IMG/VR virus record: IMGVR_UViG_3300027754_000504 | Location: 1 to 21,383 of that record | Strand: one strand, 5' to 3' | Origin: a virus | DNA: 21,383 bases | Shown: positions 1-5,641 of the stretch, one piece after another | How the letters are laid out: every line of letters starts with the position of its first letter | Position numbering within the stretch: the first letter of the stretch is position 1 | The notes under the pieces: model-generated | Databases searched by the model: none | What the model was told of the DNA's origin: nothing | The model's input: the letters and a program-made list of their open reading frames with translations, nothing else | Made by a program: the position numbers and the translations under genes

Positions 1-38
1 AATCAGGCCCGGCAGCTTAGACACAATCAAATTTTTTT

Positions 39-224
39 TTACTGCACAACGCTCTTGCTCAACATATCGAGCCGGGCATCTAATAAATCGTCAATGCTCG
101 ACATTAAAATTTCTTTCTTTTTCCAAGTCATGCGATCCCCATAGGTATCAGTTTTTAATTGGGCCGCAACATGAGCCAATGCTTCATCGAGTTCTAACAC
201 GGTAACTTCTTCTTCGATTTGCAT
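39..224 (-). CDS. small hypothetical protein, acidic and helical
   Basis: A 61-residue protein that I do not recognise. The N-terminal third is rich in Glu and Asp and looks helical, the middle carries a basic patch (WKKKE), and no cysteine motif or membrane segment is visible. It starts at an ATG 9 bases after the stop of the winged-helix gene at 234-419, so it is probably the next cistron of the same leftward operon. Only 38 bases remain to the window edge and I see no terminator there, so the operon may continue outside. Coding status rests on tight packing with its neighbours and a clean start. Confidence 0.6.
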   Translation of the reverse strand: MQIEEEVTVLELDEALAHVAAQLKTDTYGDRMTWKKKEILMSSIDDLLDARLDMLSKSVVQ

Positions 225-233
225 AGGAAAATG

Positions 234-419
234 TTACTGCGAATTACGGTCATCGCGCTTCTTTCGATAAGCCCGAACATCATCAGCTAGGTAAAAGACT
301 TCCTTACCTACTTTTTTAACCCACCTAATCGCGCCTCGGTGCTGCATTTGGCGTAAGTTATTAAGGTTAACTTCTAAGTGTGCAATTACTTGGAGTGATG
401 ACCAAAGTTCCTCGCTCAT
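234..419 (-). CDS. small winged-helix (MerR/excisionase-like) DNA-binding protein
   Basis: A 61-residue protein resembling the HTH_17 or AlpA/excisionase type of mini winged helix. A first helix (LQVIAHLEV, residues about 9-17) is followed by a recognition-type helix (NNLRQMQHRGAIRW), a short beta wing (KKVGKEVFYL) and a final basic helix (DDVRAYRKKR). Proteins of this class bind DNA as regulators or as architectural factors in phage excision. The ATG overlaps the TAA of the ssb gene in a TAATG junction, so it is translationally coupled to SSB. No integrase is present here, so a regulatory role is at least as likely as excision. The fold call comes from pattern recognition only. Confidence 0.6.
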   Translation of the reverse strand: MSEELWSSLQVIAHLEVNLNNLRQMQHRGAIRWVKKVGKEVFYLADDVRAYRKKRDDRNSQ

Positions 420-790
420 TAGAAGGGTGCAGACTGATTAGCGTTAGTATCTGCGCTCTCCAATTTTGTGTAACGCTCAACCTTTACAATATCAAAAGCA
501 ATTATTTCGTGTCCTGATTTATCTTCGCCGTCTTTGGTAGTGTAGAAAGATTCTTCTAACTTGCCAGATACGGTAACGGTATCGCCTTTCTTAAAGCGAT
601 CTACGGTTTTCTCAGCAGGGATGCCAAAGAACTTAACCTGCAACCACATAGGTTTGCCATCTACCCATTGCCCGTTATCTTTTGTGCGTTGACCAACAGC
701 AAGTGAGAAACTTGCAATAGCTTTGTTTTCTTTTGAAAACTTTAACACCGGATCATTACCTAAGTTTCCTGTTATTACTATGTAGTTCAT
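419..790 (-). CDS. ssb: single-stranded DNA-binding protein
   Basis: A 123-residue SSB with one OB fold. The N-terminus (MNYIVITGNLGNDP) and the following FSLAVG, WLQVKFFG and GDTVTVSGKLEE segments match the bacterial/phage SSB family in order. It would coat single-stranded DNA at the phage replication fork and during recombination, and present its C-terminal tip to partner proteins. The tail is short and ends in SAPF, so it keeps the terminal Pro-Phe but lacks the acidic DDDIPF-type run of most bacterial SSBs. That may change its partners. The gene overlaps the HNH nuclease upstream and the winged-helix gene downstream, both through TAATG junctions. It belongs to the same set as RecT, the Cas4-like nuclease and the resolvase-like protein. 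Confidence 0.93.
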   Translation of the reverse strand: MNYIVITGNLGNDPVLKFSKENKAIASFSLAVGQRTKDNGQWVDGKPMWLQVKFFGIPAEKTVDRFKKGDTVTVSGKLEESFYTTKDGEDKSGHEIIAFDIVKVERYTKLESADTNANQSAPF

Positions 791-1122
791 TATTTTCCCT
801 TTCCTAGTTCAAACACGCTTCCATCATCTTTTAATAGAACGCTACTGCCATCGGGTCTTAACATTGGTGCTTCTTCGGGGTCTTGCCACGATGCAACCAT
901 CCAACCTTTTTGTTCAGCCTTCGCTGGATTTAGGTGGATACTATAACTTGCTAGGTTATGGCAGTCATGGTGGACACAGATCAAGTTAGCAATAGAATCT
1001 TTACCCCCACGGGATTTTAATTTCCTGTGGTGAAGTGCGTAATCGCTTGCTAATGAAAAGCCACAGACTTCGCAATGCCCCTTAGCTCGCTCTAGGACTG
1101 CTTCTGCGACCTTTTTATCCAC
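790..1122 (-). CDS. HNH endonuclease
   Basis: A 110-residue HNH nuclease. Zinc ligands appear as C17-x2-C20 and C49 with C54, the catalytic HH pair is H31-H32, and the central Asn is N46, in the usual beta-beta-alpha order. Such proteins nick or cut double-stranded DNA. In phages they serve in packaging when beside terminase, or as free-standing homing or replication-linked nucleases. Here the neighbours are SSB and small DNA-binding proteins, so a packaging role is not favoured. The start is a GTG preceded by GGAG, chosen because it gives a complete N-terminal helix before C17. The C-terminal 50 residues after the motif are not diagnostic. Confidence 0.85.
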   Translation of the reverse strand: MDKKVAEAVLERAKGHCEVCGFSLASDYALHHRKLKSRGGKDSIANLICVHHDCHNLASYSIHLNPAKAEQKGWMVASWQDPEEAPMLRPDGSSVLLKDDGSVFELGKGK

Positions 1123-1130
1123 TTAACTCC

Positions 1131-1511
1131 CTAATACCAGGCATTACCTCTCTTAGCCTGGCGTTGCCAAAACGACCAAGCCCGGCAAGGAGTCGAATAT
1201 CTTTTATAGATATAACGAAGTCCTGCCGTAATCTGAACACTAGCCTCTTTTGGCTTAAAAGGAAACTTATAGTTTCCCCATGTTTCAGGCATAAATTGGG
1301 CAATCCCGTATGCACCAGAACTTTTATTGTGCGCTTTTGGATTCCAATGACTTTCGTGTTCCCACAAATTTTCCAAACAACGATACTCAGCTTTGGAATT
1401 CCATTGCTGCATGACTTTAGTTTCAGCGAAGACCTTTGGGGCCATCTGAATACTGATCCCCATTTTAGGCGCTTGTGCTTGCGCTGGAATCATATTAAAG
1501 AGTCCTACCAC
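1131..1511 (-). CDS. secreted lytic transglycosylase-like (SLT/Rpf-type) enzyme, N-terminus uncertain
   Basis: The conserved part (residues 43-126) reads like the actinobacterial SLT-type transglycosylase domain: catalytic Glu in WEHES (E53), then GAYGIAQFMP, a GLRYI helix, and a C-terminal WY. C45 and C109 could form a disulfide in an exported protein. It would cleave the glycan backbone of peptidoglycan. The start given is a GTG, but the same frame stays open upstream to about 1568 and encodes a classic signal-peptide pattern: basic RFRRR, hydrophobic VLVIALVVGLF, then AQAQA. No ATG, GTG or TTG lies at the head of that segment, although an AGGAG sits at 1531-1535. Either a non-standard start is used or a base differs from the true sequence. 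It lies far from the lysis cassette, so it may act outside normal lysis. Confidence 0.75.
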   Translation of the reverse strand: MVGLFNMIPAQAQAPKMGISIQMAPKVFAETKVMQQWNSKAEYRCLENLWEHESHWNPKAHNKSSGAYGIAQFMPETWGNYKFPFKPKEASVQITAGLRYIYKRYSTPCRAWSFWQRQAKRGNAWY

Positions 1512-1546
1512 AAGGGCTATTACAAGAACTCTCCTACGGAAACGAA

Positions 1547-1639
1547 CTACTCTCTCGTTTCGCCTTTCTTACAGACTTCGCAAGCATTAGTTGCGTATAT
1601 CCAACTGCCACAATTACAACGGTTTACATTCTCATCCAT
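1547..1639 (-). CDS. 30-residue zinc-ribbon-like microprotein
   Basis: A very short open frame (MDENVNRCNCGSWIY, ending KKGETRE). Four cysteines are arranged as C8-x-C10 and C20-x2-C23, which is enough for a minimal zinc ribbon. A purine-rich GGGGGAAAT stretch directly before the ATG fits a ribosome binding site. It lies between the transglycosylase-like gene and the 72-residue gene at 1675-1893, filling what would otherwise be an empty gap in a tightly packed operon. Several other small CxxC proteins lie just upstream in the same operon, which supports its being real. Function unknown. Confidence 0.6.
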   Translation of the reverse strand: MDENVNRCNCGSWIYATNACEVCKKGETRE

Positions 1640-1674
1640 GATTTCCCCCTTAAAGGTGTTGGTTATGGACAGTA

Positions 1675-1893
1675 TTATTTTAGCGTAATTGAATCCTTTA
1701 TTTGTGCTTTTGCCATATCTCTAGCCCACTCCAAAGCCCGCTTATACGCTTGTTCGGGTGTATCATCCTCAACTTTTTGGTATTCATCGAGTAATTTAAC
1801 CTGGATATTGCTAGCTATATTCTCGGCGCTCTTATTATGAAAGGTCAGCATCAACGCATTGATCTGCCCCATTTTTTTAATATCAGGAATCAT
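1675..1893 (-). CDS. small hypothetical protein
   Basis: A 72-residue, mostly helical protein that I do not recognise. The frame is open further upstream, but the start chosen is the ATG at 1891-1893 because it overlaps the TGA of the FmdB-like gene in an ATGA junction, the usual coupling in this operon. It starts MIPDIKKMGQ, is rich in Lys, Glu and Ala, and has a Tyr/Trp-containing amphipathic helix in its C-terminal half (EQAYKRALEWARDMAKAQIK). No cysteine or membrane segment. The longer N-terminal version would overlap the FmdB-like gene by about 80 bases and is rejected. Confidence 0.65.
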   Translation of the reverse strand: MIPDIKKMGQINALMLTFHNKSAENIASNIQVKLLDEYQKVEDDTPEQAYKRALEWARDMAKAQIKDSITLK

Positions 1894-2054
1894 TTTCTTG
1901 ATATTCCTTTCACTCGTATATTTGGTGTTGGTCGAATCATTTTCCGCATTGGCAATATGCAAGCCTGGCAATAAACAATTTGTTCAAAGTTGATTGGAAT
2001 ATAAACCTCGCGTTCAGTTTCGCATTGGTCGCAAATAAAATCGTAATTAGGCAT
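1890..2054 (-). CDS. FmdB-like zinc-ribbon protein
   Basis: A 54-residue protein starting MPNYDFICDQC, the hallmark of the FmdB/CxxC zinc-ribbon family (usually MPxYxYxCxxC). Zinc ligands are C8-x2-C11 and C29-x2-C32, followed by a KMIRPTPNIRVKG tail like the one in cellular members. The family is widespread in bacteria and phages with no firm biochemical role. Regulatory or nucleic-acid binding is the usual guess. The ATG at 2052-2054 is preferred over one six codons upstream because family members begin exactly at MP. It overlaps the preceding gene by 8 bases and the next one by an ATGA. Confidence 0.8.
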   Translation of the reverse strand: MPNYDFICDQCETEREVYIPINFEQIVYCQACILPMRKMIRPTPNIRVKGISRK

Positions 2055-2235
2055 GGCTAGTTTTAACCACACTTGCCGCTTTTAACATTCCGTCAATAAA
2101 GTAACTTGTTCTTGGGGCTAAATCAATGTTATCCATTTTTGCCTGCATCTTTTTGGCTTCATCTTCGATTTCCTTGATGATTTTTGCTCGCCAATAGGCT
2201 TCGGCAATTGGATTATTTAACACTTCTTCGGTCAT
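2047..2235 (-). CDS. small hypothetical helical protein
   Basis: A 62-residue protein of unknown role. Residues 5-38 look like a continuous charged helix (AYWRAKIIKEIEDEAKKMQAK), possibly coiled coil, followed by a short C-terminal segment. The ATG overlaps the TGA of the upstream Cys-rich gene (ATGA at 2232-2235). No domain recognised. Confidence 0.65.
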   Translation of the reverse strand: MTEEVLNNPIAEAYWRAKIIKEIEDEAKKMQAKMDNIDLAPRTSYFIDGMLKAASVVKTSHA

Positions 2236-2522
2236 TGGTTTACCAATCTTGAAATCTCGCGTTCATCTTCCCGTGGGTCTGCATATTCGCGTTCCCCATC
2301 TAGGACTAAAGCTGCTTCGGCTTCAGTATGGCAACAAGGAGTAACCATAAATTCATTAGCAGGATCAAAAAGCATTTGAGGCAAGAACCATTCATTTTGA
2401 CCTGCATTGCACCATCCACAAAGCCAAGATTCATTCATTGAAGAATCCATATCGCTTACGAATTTGGAAATTTCTTCTTGGGTAGGTTTTCTTAAATCAG
2501 AACAACTGCGAACTTCACTCAC
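2232..2522 (-). CDS. Cys-rich small protein, probable zinc binding
   Basis: A 96-residue protein with C35-x2-C38 and a C63-C64-H65 group spaced for a zinc ribbon or treble clef, plus an acidic, Arg-rich C-terminal helix (REDEREISRLV). The GTG at 2520-2522 is chosen over one three codons upstream (2531) because an AAAGG lies about 8 bases before it, whereas the upstream GTG abuts that motif. It overlaps the end of the preceding zinc-ribbon gene by 8 bases. Function is unknown. It forms part of a cluster of tiny Cys-rich genes. Confidence 0.65.
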   Translation of the reverse strand: MSEVRSCSDLRKPTQEEISKFVSDMDSSMNESWLCGWCNAGQNEWFLPQMLFDPANEFMVTPCCHTEAEAALVLDGEREYADPREDEREISRLVNQ

Positions 2523-2694
2523 TTTTTTCACCTTTCTCTATAAATTGACCACGCTTTGATGAACGCAGAACAGCGCCCATTGAACACCATTCACACTCTA
2601 TAACTGCATTAACCCCGGTGCGGTGAATAATTAACTGATTAGCAAATCCACCTTTTGAGCCACACCAAACACAATATAAATGTTCGTTGCTCAT
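2515..2694 (-). CDS. 59-residue zinc-ribbon protein
   Basis: The protein begins MSNEHLYCVWC and has two CxxC knuckles, C8-x2-C11 and C34-x2-C37, separated by about 22 residues, a typical zinc ribbon. The basic, acidic C-terminal tail (RGQFIEKGEKSE) has no motif. The frame is open upstream to a GTG at 2778, but the ATG at 2692-2694 is chosen. It overlaps the TGA of a 26-codon membrane-peptide gene in an ATGA junction and has GGTGGT upstream. Function unknown. Confidence 0.7.
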   Translation of the reverse strand: MSNEHLYCVWCGSKGGFANQLIIHRTGVNAVIECEWCSMGAVLRSSKRGQFIEKGEKSE

Positions 2695-2771
2695 TTTGAC
2701 CACCAAGTAAGAAGTTGATCCGCAGCGACTGCCACTAATGTAATTACAAGAGCCATTAAAACTATAATCAT
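2691..2771 (-). CDS. 26-residue single-span membrane peptide
   Basis: A 26-codon frame: MIIVLMALVITLVAVAAD followed by QLLTWWSK. Residues 1-17 are uniformly hydrophobic, enough for one membrane span, with an aromatic/basic end (WWSK) as expected at a membrane interface. Three signals argue it is real. The ATG overlaps the TAA of the upstream 51-residue gene (TAATG). An AAGGTAGGTG ribosome-binding stretch precedes it. Its TGA overlaps the ATG of the next zinc-ribbon gene (ATGA). It is well below common gene-calling length limits and would be missed. Role unknown. Confidence 0.6.
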   Translation of the reverse strand: MIIVLMALVITLVAVAADQLLTWWSK

Positions 2772-2926
2772 TATGCACCTACCTTACTAAGAGCTTCTAA
2801 CAACTCATAAGGCATACCTTTTGTATTTTCTAAAAAGCAATTGCGACACATACCTAAAACAAATGCTTCAAGAAGATAAGTTCCAATCTTTTGTGGTTCT
2901 AAACCACATTTGTTACAAGTTTGCAT
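2771..2926 (-). CDS. 51-residue zinc-ribbon protein
   Basis: A 51-residue protein beginning MQTCNKCGLEP, with C4-x2-C7 and C27-x2-C30 (MCRNC). The pattern resembles the actinophage and bacterial families in which a CxxCG knuckle and a CRxC knuckle flank a short helix, as in HNH-derived or 'recombination endonuclease VII-like' zinc ribbons, but no catalytic residues are visible. A GGTGAAG ribosome-binding stretch lies about 5-10 bases before the ATG. It is coupled through TAATG to the downstream membrane peptide. Function unknown. Confidence 0.7.
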   Translation of the reverse strand: MQTCNKCGLEPQKIGTYLLEAFVLGMCRNCFLENTKGMPYELLEALSKVGA

Positions 2927-2976
2927 TTACTTCACCTTTTCTATTTGTGGGGTTCTTCGCCCCTGTAATGCGTAAT

Positions 2977-3354
2977 CTATGACTTACCGTAATCTTTGTC
3001 AATAGAATCGCCGTAACCTGCATCCCTTAATAAATCTAGGACTTGTCCAACGGTCATTACTGCCCACCAATCGGACACAGAGCCAAGACCTACGCCGTTA
3101 GGTTTGACGATTAACACGCCATAATCAGCTTTAGCGTTTACGCGCTCGACTTCAGTTTCCTTTAGCCATTCGGGGAATTTGTAAGACTTATGGTTCTTGA
3201 TCTCGAACACAAGTCCAGGAGCGCCTGCAACATCACCCATGTCATTAACCCCGGATAAAGCTCTGCGCTCAACCATAGGAAATGATTTCAATACACGCTC
3301 GTTTTTAACGAACGCAGATTCTGCTGAAGTTCCTTTTTGTTTGCTTTTACTCAT
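2977..3354 (-). CDS. PDDEXK nuclease, Holliday-junction-resolvase-like
   Basis: A 125-residue protein with the layout of small archaeal/phage Hjc-like or RusA-replacement PDDEXK nucleases: an N-terminal helix with Glu (GTSAES, E12), a strand with the metal-binding Asp (NDMGDVAG, D41), then the E-x-K strand (VFEIKNHK, E51 and K53). Similar genes in actinophages are annotated as resolvases or VRR/PDDEXK nucleases. It would resolve branched recombination or replication intermediates before packaging. It overlaps the upstream gene by 8 bases. The neighbours, an initiator-like protein, a Cas4-like exonuclease and RecT, fit this job. The exact substrate cannot be read from sequence. Confidence 0.72.
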   Translation of the reverse strand: MSKSKQKGTSAESAFVKNERVLKSFPMVERRALSGVNDMGDVAGAPGLVFEIKNHKSYKFPEWLKETEVERVNAKADYGVLIVKPNGVGLGSVSDWWAVMTVGQVLDLLRDAGYGDSIDKDYGKS

Positions 3355-3535
3355 TGATGATTTGTATTGGGTCTTGAACTACTTTATGGCAATCGCCACT
3401 TTCGTTAGACAAATACAAGTCAAATGTCAAATTGTGATCTGGGCCGTCAATGGAACGAACAATCCAACGTTCGCCACCAATAATTACAGGGTCGCCAATT
3501 TGTAGTGTTTCGGGTCTGACTGCTACAAGTGTCAT
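3347..3535 (-). CDS. small beta-barrel-like hypothetical protein
   Basis: A 62-residue protein with alternating hydrophobic strands and the phrase LQIGDPVIIGGERWIVRSI, which resembles SH3-like or KOW-type small barrels. There is a single Cys and no recognised catalytic motif. The ATG is preceded by GGAG at about 8 bases. It sits between the initiator-like gene and the resolvase-like gene, so a nucleic-acid-related role is possible but unsupported. Confidence 0.65.
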   Translation of the reverse strand: MTLVAVRPETLQIGDPVIIGGERWIVRSIDGPDHNLTFDLYLSNESGDCHKVVQDPIQIINE

Positions 3536-3557
3536 ACATCACTCCATTTCGTAAGCA

Positions 3558-3974
3558 TTACGGTTCAGGATACGCTCGCTTGGACCATAATTCAAGTAGT
3601 TGTTGTTTGATTTCGGGCGGCATTGGAACTGCGTTCTTACGGGCTTCCTCAGCCTCTCTGTGGGCTTCTAAAGCCCTTTTGCGTTCTACCTCATCTCTTT
3701 GCTTAGAGAACCGCAAATCTCGCTCCTTGAGTTCATCTAAGGTCAATTTACGGGGTGGGGCAGGGTCATCCATCCACCTTTCTTCCTCTAACCATTTGGC
3801 AGGTGCAGAGGTGAAAGTAGGGTCGCGGTTTGGATCGCTCGCATACTTTTTTACTGCTTCTAAAATAACCGCCGGGGATACTTTAGTTATGGCAACTGCC
3901 CATGCCTGGCGTGTGCTGACAACACTTATCTTTCGAGGATAGGCGTTCCAGAACAAACCAAAGTCATCAATCAC
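3558..3974 (-). CDS. replication-initiator / helicase-loader-like protein
   Basis: A 138-residue protein. The N-terminal half carries the pattern FWNAYPRK, AWAVAITK, VKKYASD and WLEEERWMDD, which recurs at the C-terminus of many phage replication initiator and helicase-loader (DnaD/replisome-organiser type) proteins. The C-terminal half is a highly charged helix rich in Arg and Glu, probably coiled coil. The start chosen is the GTG at 3972-3974, which overlaps the TGA of whiB (GTGA). A TTG four codons upstream is possible but less likely. The usual N-terminal winged-helix domain of full initiators is absent, so this may be a minimal version. The role assignment is by pattern only. Confidence 0.55.
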   Translation of the reverse strand: MIDDFGLFWNAYPRKISVVSTRQAWAVAITKVSPAVILEAVKKYASDPNRDPTFTSAPAKWLEEERWMDDPAPPRKLTLDELKERDLRFSKQRDEVERKRALEAHREAEEARKNAVPMPPEIKQQLLELWSKRAYPEP

Positions 3975-4315
3975 TTTTCTCTCCAAACTAAATCCAAAAC
4001 ATCAGCTTCTGAAATTCCAAATACTTCTAATATCTTTACTGTTCGGTTTTTTATATCTGAAAATCTATAAGTCTTAAATGAATTTCTTTCGGTGCTAGTT
4101 AAACCACCCCATACACCGAATTCTTCATTCTTCATTGCATAACGTAAACAATCTTGCCAAATAGGACAACTAAAACAAGTCGGGCGTATTACTTCCATCA
4201 TTTCCATTTGGAGTTTGACGGTTTGGCGCTTTTCTTCCACGGTATAGAAATCATTAGTTTCCATACCGCGACACTTCGCCTTCTCCCAATCTATCCCCGT
4301 TTTAAGGAAGGACAC
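3971..4315 (-). CDS. whiB: WhiB-family iron-sulfur transcription regulator
   Basis: A 114-residue WhiB-like protein. The four cluster-binding cysteines are C15, C47, C50 and C56 (CFSCPIWQDC), followed by the family turn GVWGG at 67-71. Cellular WhiB proteins hold a 4Fe-4S cluster, bind region 4 of the main sigma factor and change promoter choice. Actinophage copies such as TM4 WhiBTM4 can downregulate host WhiB targets. The usual basic AT-hook-like tail after GVWGG is weak here. Instead there is a mixed helical tail that may be a different DNA- or protein-binding part. The GTG start at 4313-4315 is needed to include C15 and has GGGG upstream. It overlaps the Cas4-like nuclease gene by 25 bases. 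Confidence 0.92.
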   Translation of the reverse strand: MSFLKTGIDWEKAKCRGMETNDFYTVEEKRQTVKLQMEMMEVIRPTCFSCPIWQDCLRYAMKNEEFGVWGGLTSTERNSFKTYRFSDIKNRTVKILEVFGISEADVLDLVWREK

Positions 4316-4974
4316 CCATCCACCCCTGTTTCGTCATACCATTCGCAATACATTTTGCAGAAATGTTTAGGCTTTTCAGGATCGGGAATTTCCTTGTTTT
4401 CAGCCATAGTTTTCACTTCATCAAGCCATTTCAATCCGGCTTCAGCAATTTCAGGGTTATACGGTTCATGGTGAACCATAATTTCTTCTAACTTTCCATC
4501 TCTAGGAATAGTTACCAAAGAAACTGTCTTAGGGTCTTCGCCATTAGCTTTGAGAATATGCGCATAGATTTGAACCTGCATAATCTGTTGTTCGCTAGGA
4601 AAGTAACGTAAAGATTTGCGAGTAGTTGTTTTCCAATCTACAACTAATTGCTTATCTCGAATATACAAATCAGTATGAGCAGGAATACCAAAGGCATCTA
4701 TCTTCTGTTCAATTAAGAAGTTATCGCCAAATGGGTCTTCGCGTTTAATCGCATCGGCAATTCCTGCATGGATAAAAGTTCCAAGAATGGCAGCCAATGG
4801 CTCAGTTCCATTAAGAATAGGCTTCTCGGTTAATTGGTAATACACCTGACGGCGGCATCCACCAATTTGCGAAGGCCCAATCTCGGTCTGCATTGAGCGA
4901 TCCCTAAGATTATCCTGGGCAACAATTGCTCCTGTTAAGAGTTTGTATAAATAAATCCCTGTATCTTCGCTCAA
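4291..4974 (-). CDS. Cas4/RecB-like PDDEXK exonuclease with probable Fe-S cluster
   Basis: A 227-residue nuclease of the RecB/Cas4 superfamily. Visible elements in order: GPSQIGGCRRQVYY with C40; GTFIHAGI with H69; HTDLYI with D102; the metal-binding VVDWKTTT (D113 and K115); and QIMQVQIYAHIL, the QhxxY-type helix. Three more cysteines near the C-terminus (C-x3-C-x10-C), with C40, reproduce the one-plus-three arrangement that binds a 4Fe-4S cluster in Cas4 and AddB. It probably resects DNA ends for the RecT annealase encoded three genes upstream. The start is a TTG overlapping the preceding TGA (TTGA), with GGAG five bases before it. A much longer upstream start would overlap the previous gene by about 90 bases and is rejected. 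No CRISPR array or cas1/cas2 is present. Confidence 0.82.
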   Translation of the reverse strand: MSEDTGIYLYKLLTGAIVAQDNLRDRSMQTEIGPSQIGGCRRQVYYQLTEKPILNGTEPLAAILGTFIHAGIADAIKREDPFGDNFLIEQKIDAFGIPAHTDLYIRDKQLVVDWKTTTRKSLRYFPSEQQIMQVQIYAHILKANGEDPKTVSLVTIPRDGKLEEIMVHHEPYNPEIAEAGLKWLDEVKTMAENKEIPDPEKPKHFCKMYCEWYDETGVDGCPSLKRG

Positions 4975-5339
4975 GATAACTCCATAGAACTGCGAACTGA
5001 TGACCCAATAGAACGAGTAATGTCCACTTGGGTTTTGATTCTTGCTGCATTTCCACGGCAAGCTCGCACTAGGATTTCGGCAGAAAGCATTTGAAGGTGT
5101 AAATCTTCATTAGCAATCAGCGCCATATCTTCTTTTTCAGTAGCGGTTAAGGATTTGCCTTCACCACTTTTAGCCCCGGCAAGAGCGCGCCTAGCCTTTG
5201 CGAGCGCAATTTCATATTGTCCTTTGATCGTGAAGTATTGTTTTTCCGCTTCATTGAGTTCGACTTGAACTGTGTCAATCTCTTTGGAAAGCGAAATCAA
5301 TCTTGCTTCGACCTGCATTGGAGTTACTGTTTGGCTCAT
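4971..5339 (-). CDS. coiled-coil hypothetical protein of the recombination operon
   Basis: A 122-residue protein that is almost entirely helical with heptad-like spacing (EIDTVQVELNEAEKQYFTI and onwards), probably a coiled coil, ending in a Ser-rich tail. I do not recognise a family with confidence. Small coiled-coil proteins often sit between annealase and exonuclease genes in phage recombination operons. The ATG at 5337-5339 is chosen because it overlaps the previous TGA (ATGA). Its own stop overlaps the TTG of the nuclease gene. Confidence 0.65.
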   Translation of the reverse strand: MSQTVTPMQVEARLISLSKEIDTVQVELNEAEKQYFTIKGQYEIALAKARRALAGAKSGEGKSLTATEKEDMALIANEDLHLQMLSAEILVRACRGNAARIKTQVDITRSIGSSVRSSMELS

Positions 5340-5641
5340 AACTTTTCCCAAAGAGCAATCATTCGAGCATGGGATGCAGAGCGCGTTGATTTCATAAACC
5401 CAATGCGAGTTATTGATTTGTTATGCGCCCAAAAACGAATCTTTGCACCGACTGCATTATTAGCATTTGGACATTTATCATCAGGAAATCCAATTGCATT
5501 AGTTAAATCTTCTGAAGTTATGCGGAAGCCTGGCTCTAAACTATTTAACCAAATGTCAGCTTTGCAAGACCAAACTGCTTTGGCTAGCAATGCAGACTTT
5601 GCACCAACATCGGCTAGCGATTGACCTACCGCAACGCTCAT
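5336..5641 (-). CDS. hypothetical protein, coupled to recT
   Basis: A 101-residue protein with a helical N-terminus and a winged-helix-like middle (ITSEDLTNAIGFPDD, then a Gly/Ala-rich turn and KIRFWAHNKSITRIG). That layout could be a small DNA-binding domain, but no family is recognised. It is coupled by ATGA junctions to recT upstream and to the coiled-coil gene downstream, so it is likely made together with the recombination proteins. Confidence 0.6.
   Translation of the reverse strand: MSVAVGQSLADVGAKSALLAKAVWSCKADIWLNSLEPGFRITSEDLTNAIGFPDDKCPNANNAVGAKIRFWAHNKSITRIGFMKSTRSASHARMIALWEKL

Noticed and set aside
1164-1688. A 174-residue open frame on the plus strand
   Set aside because: It runs antisense to the transglycosylase-like gene and the 30-residue zinc-ribbon gene, which have clear motifs; its translation has no recognisable domain.
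2695-2778. N-terminal extension of the 59-residue zinc-ribbon protein from a GTG at 2778
   Set aside because: The ATG at 2694 is coupled to the upstream membrane-peptide stop, and the extension would mean reading the membrane-peptide gene in a second frame.
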